From positions 1 through 64,000 of the forward strand of contig KL647321.1 of NCBI GenBank assembly GCA_000727475.1: a stretch of 64,000 nt of DNA, in the 5' to 3' direction. The stretch is from Sarcocystis neurona. Lineage: Eukaryota; Apicomplexa; Conoidasida; Eucoccidiorida; Sarcocystidae. Shown here in pieces: positions 11,784-24,800 of this stretch. Positions within the stretch are counted from its first letter, which is position 1. Every line of letters begins with the position of its first letter. The notes under the pieces were generated by a model. The model saw only the letters and a list, made by a program, of their open reading frames with translations. It was not told the origin of the DNA and did not search any database. Made by a program: the position numbers and the translations under genes.

Positions 11784-14700
11784 TGCGGAAAACAAGATAT
11801 GCAGAATACACAAGAGCTTCGAAAGACGACCGCAACAAAAAAACCAACACTCGCTCGTCTAATCAACAACTGCTGCAACAGCTGTGGCAGCTTCTCACGG
11901 TTCTACGGCAGTCGCTGCCCTCCTCGACCACTGTTGGCGTAGTTCCGCGCATAGGAGCGGTAGGGCCTCAGTCAGTCGCGGACGGAAGGTAGAGTTCCTG
12001 CGCCCTCTACTGCATGAAAAAACACGCGCTAATAATCTTCTACTCATCAGCAGAAGCGCCAGGCAGGCTCGCAAAGACAGACACTCGGAGAACAAGTAAT
12101 TTGGTATGATACGTAAACACAGAAAAGCGTTCGGCAGACTGGTGCCATGCAGTGGAAAAACGGCTGGAAGACTAGACCCAGGTCACAGCACGATATCGTG
12201 CGCCAACCTCATACAGGTGCCCTGTTTTCCAATTATGAATTCTATTTCTCGTAGATGAATGCAGCCATTTTGATTACCGAGATACAGCAAGCACCGGGCC
12301 GAGTACCACCCACCACTCGGAGGTGGTACATGCGCCCCCGCGGCACAGAGTCACGTCGCCAATACAATATATATATATATATGCACATAAATACGTGTGC
12401 ATGCGTATGTATAGAGTATGTAAGCTTCTTGCAGTGGAGAGGCGGAACGTTCGTCTGAATGGGAGAAATGAGATATTCGGCTCTGCAAAGAAATGAGAGG
12501 TTCAGAATGCTTAGTGTCGCTTCCGTGAGGCTGTGTACGCCATCGAGCCCCCACACACCAGCACAGCGGCTACGGTGTACAATCCGCCGCCACAACAAAT
12601 ACATTTGGGCCAACGCACTGCCTGGTCTGCGACTGCTTCATATCATGCCGCTTACATCGCTTTCATGCACGTGGTTGTGTGAGAACGCTACAGGTTATAG
12701 GAAGGGGCGCAGGGCGCTGACGCGCTCCAAGCTCTTCCGTGTAGCAGACGAACCCGAATGTCCAGAATTACCCACTCGGAATTATAGTTTGCGCACACCG
12801 TTGTTCGTAATGATTTTGGCAAAGCTGTACTCGACGTAGCTGCAGTATTGGCCGGAACATCAGTCGTCAGGATACTGCCACAGTCGTTCGGTAGCCAAGT
12901 TGGCGGTGCGTGTGGATACGCACGGTACACGACCCACGGTATACAGACCCTAGCTTACGACTTTGCATTCCACACGATCACTTGTGGCCATAGTGTATGG
13001 GATTGAAGAGGGCCAGCTTCGGGGTCATTCATGAATGGTAGATTTTAGTTTCATTACCTGGCACCCAGTGAACTCTGCCAACTGGACTCACAGTCTACTT
13101 AACAGACGAAAATATAGTGCAGCCTAATGTTCGCCGAACGTTGAGGGCAGCAACCAGCCATTTCTCTTTTAAGGTAAGTTACACACCCATGTCATCGAAA
13201 ATGCACAATGTCGACAGCTATGGTAGCTGTTGAGTACTTCTATCGGATATGCCATAGTTATAGACCGAAAACTTCACACAATATGGAATATCCAATAAAT
13301 TAACGGGTGGGCGGCGCCTGGACAGTGGTAGGCCAGTCAGAGATGTAGCGTCTGAACCCCAGTGCTCCCACATTGGTTTGTTGAGCTCCGAGGTGAAGCA
13401 CACGGAATGCCACCGGCTTCACTGCACCGGCGGAGACGACTACTCTCGTGTTGAGCAACGCGTGGCACAGAGGGCGAGACCATGCGCACTAGAAAGGTCG
13501 AGAATGGCTAGAACGAAGGCAAAGAATAAGCAGTGCCCAGCATTCGGAGGCTAACCAAAATGTCAATGCCGCCCGGTGGCCCGTAGAAAGCCTTCACACA
13601 ATGAGTCGAAAGACATGCTTGGATGAAACCCTTTCCTAAACTAACCCATGGGTCCTCGTATCTAAGCGTAGGTAGACACGCATTTGCGTTGTCGTTGGGT
13701 GTATGTTCGTGGGCGCGCACGCACGTACTCCGGAAGAAATGTAAGAACAGCCTTACCATAGAAATGGCGCCCGTGCCACCGCCTCGCACGGAACCACATG
13801 GATGTAGCTAATCGGGTGGCCATATGCGAACTACGAACGCCTACACAAGATCGGCACCACACAGCCGCCTGCGCGGGCGCGCCGGTGTCCGACGCCCGTG
13901 AGGAATTCTGCGCAGGTGCTGTGTGAGACCGTTGACGTGCGACTGGCCAGAAGGAGCTGTACAACTTCGCACAGTATTGCTTCCTGGCCGTGCTTCTATC
14001 TGCTGATGCCGCATAATACCTGTGTGAGCCTACCACTGTTGTCATTCCCGTAATGCACCTCATACACAGCTTCTACTGCTGCTGCTACTGCTGCTCGTGC
14101 TTACTCGGTTGGGCCGCACTTTGTGCCCCCCTCAGCAGCAAGAATATGTGGCACATAACGCAAGTGCTATAATGCAACATTCTGCACAAAGTAAGCTTCA
14201 GCTATACGCGTAGGCAGACATACCCACACATACACACCTGTGTAGTCTCTGTACGTTTCTGTACATGCACATACAATTATCCTGGTTCGATGTAGGGAAA
14301 CCCTGTGATTTAAGTGGTAAAAGACGTTAATCTCCTATTGACGGAGGCAACAATCGATCGTGCGGTACATGAACAAAGGTGTCTGGGCGGAAATTTCTCT
14401 ATGCGCGCTCGTACCTGGCAGCACGGTGATCAGTTGCGGGCATCCTTGTCCGTATACCGGAGTATCTATCGTTAAAACTCGCCCCTTCAGAAGTCATACA
14501 CGCAGTTCTGTATTGGCGTGTGTGTGCTGGGGCCTGCACATATTTTATTTCTACCACGCAAGTGCTGATCGAGGGGTCACGGTGTCTAAAACGTCACGAA
14601 CCGGAACAGATATACGGGTTTGCATGTGATACAGGATCAACTCTGTTCGAGGCTGCGCAAGCAGAGAGAATTCATGGAAGGCAAACCTCTCAAGCGTACC

Positions 14701-15535
14701 TTGTGTGTAGACAGACACTTTCTGCGCTTGGGATGTGCTAGTATTTCGGTCGGACATACAGTGGGTGTGTTTACCGCAAATTCACAGAAAGTAGTTCTAC
14801 AGTATAAGAAAAAGAATAGACGGTGCAAACGCCCTGTGGTGTAACTGCGTTAAAAAACGGATAAATGGGACTCACCCCTTCTGCAGCCTCGCTGCGGATC
14901 TACACAATCACGGTAGATATCTTGCCAATTAGCAGCCTCTAGGAAGCCGACATGCGGAACCGAAGGGAGCCGTCGCAGTATAATACCGTAGGCGACAGTA
15001 GGCGATGTAAACCGATGCAGTCTTGGAGGTGTAGCTGTAGTGCGACAATCTGGGTTGGCCAACCGACGCAGAAGGGATGCACCATATTAGCTGCACGCGC
15101 CGACGCGTAACAACTCAAGAAACTGCTGCGACGAACAGAACTACGACCCATCCCTGGATCAACTTCCCTCACCTTCCGCCAAGTGTCGAGCGCATCTTCA
15201 CGTGTAAGCGAGTAAGGGAGCTTAGTGAGCTGGTAAGTCACAATGTGCACACGGGATGCGTGAACTCCATTATATCAACCCGGTTTCCAGTGCGGAGCTA
15301 CCGCTCCACGAGCTCCAAGGTGGTCCCGGAAAAACTCTATATGGGAAAGAACGTGTCACCACAATAATCCAACACTATTTTGGTGAACACAGCAAAAATG
15401 TACAACAGTTGCACGCATACTTCCGGCTTCTCCAAAAATTCCTATGATGTGTGACCTGTTTCATACTTTCGTGGTGCCTCTGCTTCACCAACGTTCCCAT
15501 TTCATGTCAAATGTACCTCTTTTTCTGATCCGCTA
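11784..15535. other. Intergenic region, 3.7 kb, no supported gene
   Basis: It contains the eIF3f upstream flank, an (AT)8 microsatellite near 12367 and a small CTG-rich patch near 14080. ORFs of 60-130 codons exist on both strands but lack recognisable domains and overlap one another. It also contains the 3' flank of the minus-strand gene ending at 15536. Confidence 0.4.
12367..12382. repeat. (AT)8 microsatellite
   Basis: An uninterrupted AT dinucleotide run in non-coding DNA upstream of eIF3f. Confidence 0.9.
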
Positions 15536-18500
15536 CTACCGTTTCACCCCTGTAGGTTCATCGGAAGTCTCGTTCTCTTCAGCCCAGTCCAGTTCGAGCT
15601 CACTAAGTGGAATAGTCTTTTCTTGTTCCCTGTCACTCAACCTTTCGTAACTCTTCTTCACGTCCTCGAGTGACAAGGACGCGATCTGCTCATGGATCCA
15701 ATCAAGTCCTTCACGGATCTCTTTCAAGGTGGACTTGAAGCGATTAAGGTGCGTGTATCCGAAGTACGTCGAGTAAGCGCGTTCAACGTGGACAGAAGGA
15801 TTGTCGAACAATGCCGGCATCATTCCGGTATCAGTTTGAGAAAAGAAAATTCCTGCATGGATGTATCTGTGTTGCTCCCTATAGACCTTATTTGCGAGCT
15901 CATACACGCACTTGTCCTTGGTCTCCTTGTCTACCCCAGGCTGTAGCACCTGCTTCACTGCCGCCTCCAGAAAGGGGATTCCCACACACGGATCCTCTTG
16001 ACCCACGTCTATTCTCTCGAGCTTCTTGTAGGGGGATGGCTCACGTTTTTCCTTGAGCCAACTCGTGATGTCCTCAAGACGTCTAAAACCTGCACCTCCG
16101 GCCCCTAATGCGTCTTTCCCGGTGGTCGGCGCATCCCGTTCCAGTTGTCGCTCCATCCGCTTCAGTGTTTCTTCCAGCTCGTTCACGCGTTTCTTTGCGT
16201 CGAATAGCTTTTGTGGTAGAGATTCCACTGGTCCCCACTGGTTCTCTATCTCCTTCACCTCCTCGGGGCTACTTGCTTTTATCAAGCGGACAGCTTCTTG
16301 TAAACTGGAAACGTACTCTTTCGTGCCTTTCAATAGCTGGACGGTCGCTGCCGCTTGCGAGACTTCACCTGTTTCAAGAACTTTTGAAGCTTCATTCCCA
16401 GTCAACTGTTCAACATCCGGGCCAACAGTGACTTCGTCACCGGGGTCAGCGTCCGGGTTCTTCTTTCTCCACTCTTCGTCGAGTTCAGCAAGCTCCTCCA
16501 CTACCTGCCCATGAAGTTTTTCCACCTCCCCTTCTAGAACATTCTGCCTCTCTTCTGCTCTTCTAAGCGCTGCTTCGACTTGGGGCATGTCCAGCTCAGC
16601 GGCGGAAAGGCTATGCCGTAGCTGTACTATCTGTCGATTCCTGAATAACTCGGATTCCTTGCGGAGGTACACAGCCTGAAGTGGCGTCAGTTTGCTATTG
16701 CGGAGTTCATCCACAACCGCGGTGAGTTCCCTCTCGACCTGTGCCTTCTCCGTCTCAACCGACTCAGCTTCCGCTTCCACCTCAGCGGAAAACCGCCTTA
16801 CAGGTGGCAATCGGGAAACACGAAATAAATATGCTTTCATCTGCCTCAACTTGGTTTCGAGATCCTCTTTGAATTTGAATTTTTCCCACACTTTCGAAGG
16901 CAGCATGGGGCTCTGTGAGCGTTGTTGCAGCTGCCGAAGACGCACCAAGTCGTGGCGAATATAAGATATTTGTCGTTTCAAAATTTCAATTTCGGCCTTC
17001 AACTTTGTAACCTCACTCTTTGGACGGGTACGGAGCTCATTCAACAGTGCGTAATGGCGCCGCAATAAAGCCTCCTTCCGTTTTATACGGGCCGTCACCG
17101 ACGTGTCAAGTGGCTTCAATTTCAGCAGTGCAGATTCCTTTTCGTCTTCAAAAGCAGGTGGCTCTTGCCCTCGGGTTAGCGCTGCAGTCTTGTCCTGTTT
17201 TTTTTCAGCCGTCGTTCGCTCGATATCGGCTTCTATCTCGTCCATTTCCTTGCGAAGCAGCTTCATCAATTTAATCTCCTCGTTTAGTTCCTTCTCTACT
17301 TCTGCGTCTGGTTGGGCGTCGTCTGCTGTCAACTGAGCCATCAAATCGCGCCTGCGTCTTCGGGCCGTGGCGTAGCGTTTTTCAAGATCGAGCAACTCTT
17401 TCCACCTAGGATTATCTACGGTAGGATTTGCCTTCTTAATCTCCATAAGCTTCCTGTATAGCAATTCAGTTTTCCGGTAGTCGTTGGACAGAGTATACAT
17501 GTCGCCAAGAATCTGAGACGTTCTGGCCAGCACATTAACCCCTTGTGCCATCATAAGATCACGACCCGCATCATCCATAGTTTCATACCCTTCTTTCTGC
17601 TGAGCAAGCTCATCGTAAATCTCTACGATTCCATTAATCTCTTTTACGCAAAAATTGATCCGCTCAGCCAATACAGGACAACGTCTGTAAAATTCGACTT
17701 CCTTTTCAATGAGATTTTTATTTTCCCGGGCAAACGCCTCTCGATCGAGCAGCAACTCCTCGTATTTGACTTGTCCCGCTGCGTAAGGGTCTAGGAAACG
17801 AATAGCGCGCGCTGCCTTGTTTGTTCTCCGGTGCACGCTGTGCGCAGCAAGTTTTCCTGAATCCGAGTCAATAAATTCCACCACCATAGACTCCTTGCTT
17901 AGTTTTAACGCGACAAAGCCGTGTTTTCGTGTCACGCGCTCAACAATATCCACTTGATATGGATCCTGGCTTGGTGCGAAAAACCGCACTGCTTGGTCTC
18001 TGTCGCGCCGAAGAGGACTGCAGCCTCCCGGATTGAGGCTGAAGAGAACTTTCCTTCCGGCCCAGCAAAGCGCCGGATAAAGAGCCCCACGCAGGCGACC
18101 GACCCACCCTTGACCGAGGTGGTAGTCCAGCAGCCGCGCACCTGCTCCGCTGCTAATGAAAGAAATAGTCACATCGTTGTCCTTGTCTTTCAGTGCAGTG
18201 TACTCCATGAGGTATTCGTGTGCGGATATATAGGCATCTACTTGGTAATGCAGGAACAGGAGCTGAACTAACCGGCTCTCCACACCCCGAGGGCGACTGT
18301 TTTTGTATAAGTCTAGCACGTACTGAAGACGCGCCTGCTCGCCCTCCGGCCCTGTCGAGATTATGGGGTGATGACCTGTTACTAGCAGCCACGTGGTGTT
18401 CTTTTGAACCGCCGAGTATAGCTGCTCGCTCAGCCAGTGCAGTTTGTGCGTCCACCCTTCCATGTTGTCAGCTGAAGCAACAGCCGCACAGAGGAACCAG

Positions 18501-21500
18501 CTGGGATTACGTTCACGTCACTTCCCATTCACACGGTCAACTCAAACCTACTCCTCCGTCGAAAGATGCAGGCATCTTTAGGGTGCCCACACAGCTGTCT
18601 CGTTTCGTCTACTAGTAGTTAAGCAACCTCCACCGAAGTACGTACATTCGAACATGCCAGCTTCACACGCATACCAGCATGAAGATAAATGCAGAATTAT
18701 ACAAGTCTGCGTAGGAATATAAGGGGACGTTCACTCATCCTTGAAACTACACATGGTGCTCTAAGTGCGCCAGTTTTGTGAAATTTCCTACGCTTGCGAA
18801 GCTGCCTGTAAGTGTTGGTCTCTTCTGTGAGTACATGCGCATATTCGCGGAGTTGTGCGGACATAGGTTCCGCCGTCGGAAGTGAGTAGTCGCCAACGCC
18901 AAAGCGGCACGCCAGACGTGTACGAGGCATTCACAGATCGTGTAAAGCTACCACGCAAATCGACGACGAAATGTAAAACCTGCGTTAGTAAGAGAGAGAA
19001 GAAAGGCCAACGACACGGAGATTTGTCAGTTCTTGGGCACCTCCGTTCCACGGAGATGGTGAAGGACACCCATGTGCAGGCTCGCAGACAATAAAAAAGC
19101 CTCATAGAGCCTGCTCGTACATGAGCCTGCTTATACTTGAGCCTGCCTATACTTGAGTCTACTTATATTTAAGATCGCGAAGGTTCCTCTTCTGTGCCTG
19201 TCCGGCGTCTACCATTTGACAAAACGGGGGAAGGACCTCACCCACTGGGTTTCCCACAAGCAGATCCCATGTGTTGAGATTGATCACTGTTGTATTAAAC
19301 TGTTCATTTTCTGTCACGCCTCCAGACAGGGTCAAGTTTGCATCAAACCGGAACGTCACTGTGTAATAATCGTTCGGCATGTGCCAGTTGTCGTGCTTCC
19401 GCGTATAATGGTAGCGAATTTGTGTTGAAGGACTCAAAACTGCATCATTGTCTCCAAGGATCATGAGCCACGGTACGTCCAGGCCTCCTCCCTGCACCAA
19501 AAAATTGACACAGCGTTTACTTCAGACAAACTATCAGACCTTTGTTACTTGCGCATTACCGAACATACGGCACCATCTGGTGTGCAGTTAAGTACGGAAA
19601 TGTGGCCAGCCGGAAGAGATCATGTAGAGCTATCGAAGATTCTCCTCAGCAGCTTCCTTCTCTGCAGCGCAGCACGGCAGAGCCAGTCACCAAAAGCGAA
19701 AATAGGGGACATGCTTTCCGTCTGTGGAATGGGCTGCAGCATGCTGGGGAAGCCCCGCTTCAAAGGCGGGATGGCCACATCACCACGTGAGCTAGAGTTG
19801 GTGTGCGGCTTTTCTTGTCGAGAGAGGAACGCAGCTATATTTATACGCTCACAAACGCCGAACGTTTGCTGAGTGTGGCTGCTGGCCGAGTCTCTCCGTG
19901 GTTGCATTCTTATGTTGAAGGGTGCAACACGCCGACGCCTGGCGTGTCCCTGATAGTCAGTTTAGCAGGAGAGGGTGCACGGCCCAAGCGTGAGCATCCG
20001 TGCGTGCAAGACAGGTGCCAAAACTGTCCTCCGGAGCCCAAGGCCAGCCTACTTGCACCACTGTAGTGATTTGCAACTACCAAAGACTCCGCTGCCGATT
20101 TCGCACTCGCTTGCTCGTAGGAGTAAGCTACACAGGGGGATTTAAATTTGTTCTACTGTGAAGGAAAGAATTGCGCGTCCTTGACCGTCCGTTGTTCTGC
20201 ACAGTGCAAGGGCAGTTGCGTTTCAGAGGGAGTGTGTATATACATACTTCATGTTGACTTCATCCCCGTCACCCAATCGTCCGCAACTGCCGAGCCCCCT
20301 TCCTTTACGTGCATGTCGCTTACCTTCACAAAAGGGCTGTACCACTTAGTCTCGAAAAGCTCATCTTGTACGCTTCTGGGACCCGGTAGACCTAAAATGT
20401 CTCCCAGCCCAAGAACTGCATCTGCTTTTTCTTTCTGATGCCACGCTTTCATAGTGTGGACCGTCCTTTCTAGCACATCCATCGAGAAAAAGCGCTTGAC
20501 GCGGCGAATCCATCCCTTTCTGTCTTCCTCTGGGGAGCAAGAGGCAATGCCAGTGCTCCCAATCAACAGCAATTTCAAAGTGTTAACGTCTTTTTTCGCA
20601 ACTTCAATGATCTTTTCCGGTGTTTTTTGCCAAGAGTACCGCATCGTACACTTCAGAGTCGAGCAGTTGGGAAACTCGCTGCGTGGACGACGGGGATCTG
20701 TCAAATATTCCTCTAGACTATTTTTTTCCTTCCAGACACCCCGCGGGATATCTGCAGGCTTCACGCTTTCTTTCTCAAACTTCTTCCAGTTTGCTACGTA
20801 CTCGCGCAGCACGTCAATTTGGGCAAAAGATTCGTCAAATATGTCAAGAAGTACAAACAGATCGAAAAAGTTCGTCCTGGATAGAAGGTTGCTCAGTGAA
20901 TTCACCCCACGCAGCGCAAGCTCTTTCTCTAATCGGCGAACAGACACTGGCGTCTTCGACGAATATATACCGTGAGTGACGTGCAGTAAATTAAAGGGGA
21001 GACCTCTCAAGAAATCCACATCAGTTTCCACTAGAGTCTTCGGAATAGCAAACGCTTCGGGCCCTCTCCTGTGGAATGTGTTCCCATCATAGAACCAAGA
21101 AGCAATACGTCGCTGAACTGCACCTAACTGGGTGTAAAATTCAACAGAGCGGACCTTCGACTTTCTTTTCTCTTCATCCTCGCGCAGGTCGTCCTGTTTT
21201 TTGCTGAAGTCGTGGACCATTTGCTGCCCGCAACGTTTATGCACGCGCCTCAGCCCCTCCATGGATAGCAAGCCCTGGAGCGGCCACGCACACCGGCGTT
21301 CGTCGGCGTCAAACCACCGAAAGAACAGTGTCAGCACATCTTCAACGGTCGCTTCAAAGGCAGATGACTGGTCCGCTCGATGATCACCTGCTACAAAGGT
21401 CACCAGGTCCAAGTTCATACTTGGCGTATTTCGCTCCACTGGCTGCCATATGGTAAGTCTTTTCACGGTTCTTCCAATTAGACCACTGAGCCGCCTCGGT

Positions 21501-21889
21501 ACGCCTCTGCTGGAAAGGTCGAAAAACCGGCGGGAACTCTGCGGACTGTACTGAGAAGCAAATAAGTTATTTCCTTCTGCATTGTCAACCTGGAGTCTCT
21601 CCTCTGCTGTACTTAGCCCACTTTCACCCCTGTTTTCCAGGGGGACGCGATACGTGTTACCATGCACAGCAGCTGAACAGAACAGAACAGGCGGATTTGA
21701 GGTCTCAAGAGTCTGAAAAAAAAACTCAGTTGTGCTAGGTATGTTACTGCTCGCATTCGCAGTAGGATGTGCAGGGGGACAGACGGAGCTTTGAAAGGTA
21801 TAAAAAAGGACACCTATCGCGGCCACAGGTATGAGTGAGGCGCGCTTCTCAACGAAGGACGATTCTATGCGGTCGGCAGGCGACTCCAT
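15536..21889 (-). CDS. Degenerate purple-acid-phosphatase-like protein with long coiled-coil tail (paralogue A)
   Basis: Three exons: 21889-20324, 19491-19242 (250 nt) and 18471-15536, with phases 0 and 1 and good GT..AG borders, giving 1583 residues. Residues 18-37 form a hydrophobic signal or anchor (ASLIPVAAIGVLFYTF). Residues 155-435 are shared with the paralogue at 27075 but not otherwise recognised. From about 437 to 830 lies a tartrate-resistant purple acid phosphatase (TRAP)-like calcineurin phosphoesterase core. The signature blocks can be aligned by position: GDWG becomes GSTG (444-447), GDxxY becomes GDILG (496-500), GNH becomes GDN (about 535), VxxH is kept as VTGHHP (636-641), and GHDH becomes SAHEY (688-692). 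Thus the motif-I Asp, the charge-transfer Tyr, the Asn and the last His are gone. About 550 residues of charged coiled coil follow, then a conserved domain starting at IDVGQEDPCVGIP. Apicomplexan GAP50 is a known non-canonical member of this fold. Here a scaffold or membrane-anchor role is inferred. Confidence 0.82.
19107..19170. repeat. 16-bp tandem repeat, four copies, in intron 2 of paralogue A
   Basis: Four consecutive 16-base units of the type GAGCCTGCTTATACTT, with a few substitutions in the outer copies, begin at 19107, 19123, 19139 and 19155. The array sits about 70 bases inside the intron after the 250-nt exon of the minus-strand phosphatase-like gene. Confidence 0.85.
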
Positions 21890-24800
21890 TTTTACCAGCA
21901 GGTTTGCTCACCAGGACGAGCAGCAGGACCTTTTCGGACACCCACTCGCGTTTAGGTCGCACTGCAACCATACTGTTCTCCGTAGTAGCACTCCTCTTGG
22001 CGAACGGCTGCAAGAGCTCTATTGTGGGGTCTGCTGGAAGAGAACAGTGTGATTTCCGTTCCGGGTTGGTCCAGTAGTAGTTTCTTGAACCACAGCAGTA
22101 CAACCGAGAATCATACTCTCACGTGAACATGCGTTCGACCCAATCCCTCCATTTGCAATGGCGTCGTACTGTACGCTTGCGTACGACAAGGCCCATTGCA
22201 ATGTGCAAAAGTAAGTCCAAACAGAAGATACGAGGAAAAACAAGGACAGACAGGACCGTACTGCTCCTGCCGCTGCAAAGTCTGCTAATTGCGTCCTATG
22301 TCCGCCGTTCCAGAAACCACCCTACTCGAATTTCTTCTAGCGGAGCAGGAGGGCTGAATTGTTGATGAACTATCTCTCGCCCTTTCTCCTGGTCAATCGC
22401 TGTTGCTGGGAGAAATGCGAATCGAAATAGGCTGTAGTATGCTGCGCGACGAAACACACCCGCTTCCGTACGTTGTAGGTTTTTGCAGTGAAACTCGAGA
22501 GACGCTGCCGTCCTTCGTACGTTGCACCACGCACCGCACCCTTGAGTCCTGAGTACGTTTCCGCCCTACGTGGCTCTCACGTCGAAAGTTGAGACAAGCT
22601 GCAGGTCCGTATATCCTGAGCAACAGAGCGCCTTTTTGTCCCTTCATGGGCTTTCGCGATGACAAAATTGTAAGTAGCGAAATCATGAGCTCATTCCCCG
22701 CAGAAGACTAGGGTCAACCCCATTAAAACATAATCGCGACCACATAACTAAAATCTCACCCGTTCGGTGTCTTGTAGGCCGCCATTCGACTGCGTTCTGT
22801 TCGCCGAGGACCGCCGAACGCAGTGTCAGACGGAACCGTGTCCAACGTGATTTACCAGTACACAGCTAGTTTCTGAGCTTCAGCCACCCCCGCAGCGACC
22901 GCGCACACCGCCAACTCTTCGACTAGCCGTAGAGACGATTCCTATTGGGGAGCGACGACGACGTGCAGCGACCTAGCACACCGTTACCACTGTCGACTTG
23001 ATCGGTGGCGTCGCCGTGAGTCTCGTGCAGCAGGCAAATACACCTTTAAGTGACAAACACTACTAATGGTGCAGGACGAGAAGACGGGATAATGCTCGAA
23101 GTGTATCAAATGGGGGCGGCGAAGTTACCAGCTCATCGCGGAACAGTCAGCTGCACGTGACCCCACGGTTGGCTGACCCGGGTTGCCCGCACGGGCCGGA
23201 GGACGTGGGCTGCGACACAACAGCGCGATCGTGTTCTCGTTGGTGAACTTGTTCCGGGGCTTAGCAAGAAGAAACTTACGAGGAGGTAGGACACCATGGG
23301 GAAATGTGCACCGTACTCAGCGGTAAAACGGTATCGGTCAAGCTAGTTAGCACTCAAGCCTCCGCCTGCGCTTTGCCGCCTACCATCTCTGCATACGTGC
23401 GTGCCCGCCCAAAACACCATTAGCGCACCTTACTGCCGTGACTTTATATTGCCTGGAATGGACCGGTTAACAGCCAAACACACTCGAAAAGCGCAGCAAA
23501 CGTAGAGAGAATTGACTGAGCTCCTCCACGCTTCACATTCACCATCGTGTCTCTTGTGTGTTGAGTGCATGTAAAATACTGCCAACCCTATCGCTGTGCG
23601 TGCCACGCCTGCGTCAGACACCTGAACGGCATTGCACGAAGCATCCGTATTGACCACCTCAGAGGGGAGTAGTTTGGATGGACGCGTAACACTGTATGGC
23701 GCGGGCTTCCTTGAAAAGCTGTTTCCGCAAAAATGTGGCTTTGAACGCTTTTAAAACACGGTGCGTGTGTCCAACAGTAGAGGTGAATGGATTCAAAGCG
23801 AGGGCAGTTGTCTCCTGATAACTGTGGGACACGGCATTTCTTGCACGGTTGTCATGTATGCGAGTGTGTGCACATCGTGCAATTCCTTCGCGAACCCCTT
23901 CAAGTGGCACCCGTTAACTCGCATCCTACATCAAAAATTCCCAGCATGTCAAGACCTTCCAGTCCATCAAACAAGTTCGTGTATCGCGAGGAAGTTGACG
24001 TGCTACGCGTGCTAAGCGGTTGCTTGTTTAATTCCACGTGGTCGGAATCTCACGCAGCTGAAGCAGTAGGCACCTTGGCTGTGGTAGTCCGCAGCTGTTC
24101 TCATTCCTGGTTGCTAGTGCCTCTCTGTGAAGATGTAGACTGACCTCTTTGTTGTACGCAGGAGACTTTGAAGAGCGTGTTTTATCATATGGTCTTTCGT
24201 TAATGGTGAAGTGCAACTCTCGGCGGTGCACCTCCACCCTCGAAAGGGCCAGGCACTGTTGCCATTGTAGGGGAAGTGGCGTACTTTGTAAACGCTGATC
24301 TGGCCAAATGCCTACGTCGGCTTTTATTGAAAAGTAAGAAATGCCAAACACACTGATGCGTACCTTGTGCGCCAAGGCGGGGTAATGAAGACGTGAACCC
24401 AAGCCCGTTGTACTTTGGAAGTGTTTGAGTGTAGCCCAGGATGTTTGATGTCATTCACAAACACAATGTAGTGTAGAAACGGAGAATGCACTGTCCAGAA
24501 AGCCTCGCAGACAACGTACGTTGTGTCTTGTTGCAGCTCCCACTGCCTGAAGTCCGGTCGTTAGGCTCATTCTCCAGGGGGTAGGGAAACACGCGGCGGC
24601 GTGGGAATACCGCGCCACATTTGGAAATTGTCGCATCGTGATTGGGGATGGTTTCACGAAAAGCAGCTACACGGGAGCCTCACCTGTACGAGGCTTCCTT
24701 CTTGCATATCTGCTTGCTCTGGTGAATCCCAAACCAGAGCGTGTCTTCGTATGATTCCGCAGGCTCACGAGTGGCAGAGGCATGAGAATAACGCCGAACA

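Noticed and set aside
11305..11862. 185-codon plus-strand ORF
   Set aside because: It is the antisense shadow of eIF3f exon 1.
14270..14300. GGTTCGATG resembling a tRNA T-loop
   Set aside because: No matching acceptor, D or anticodon arms can be drawn around it.
16053..16514. 153-codon plus-strand ORF rich in Ser
   Set aside because: It is an antisense shadow of the coiled-coil region of paralogue A.
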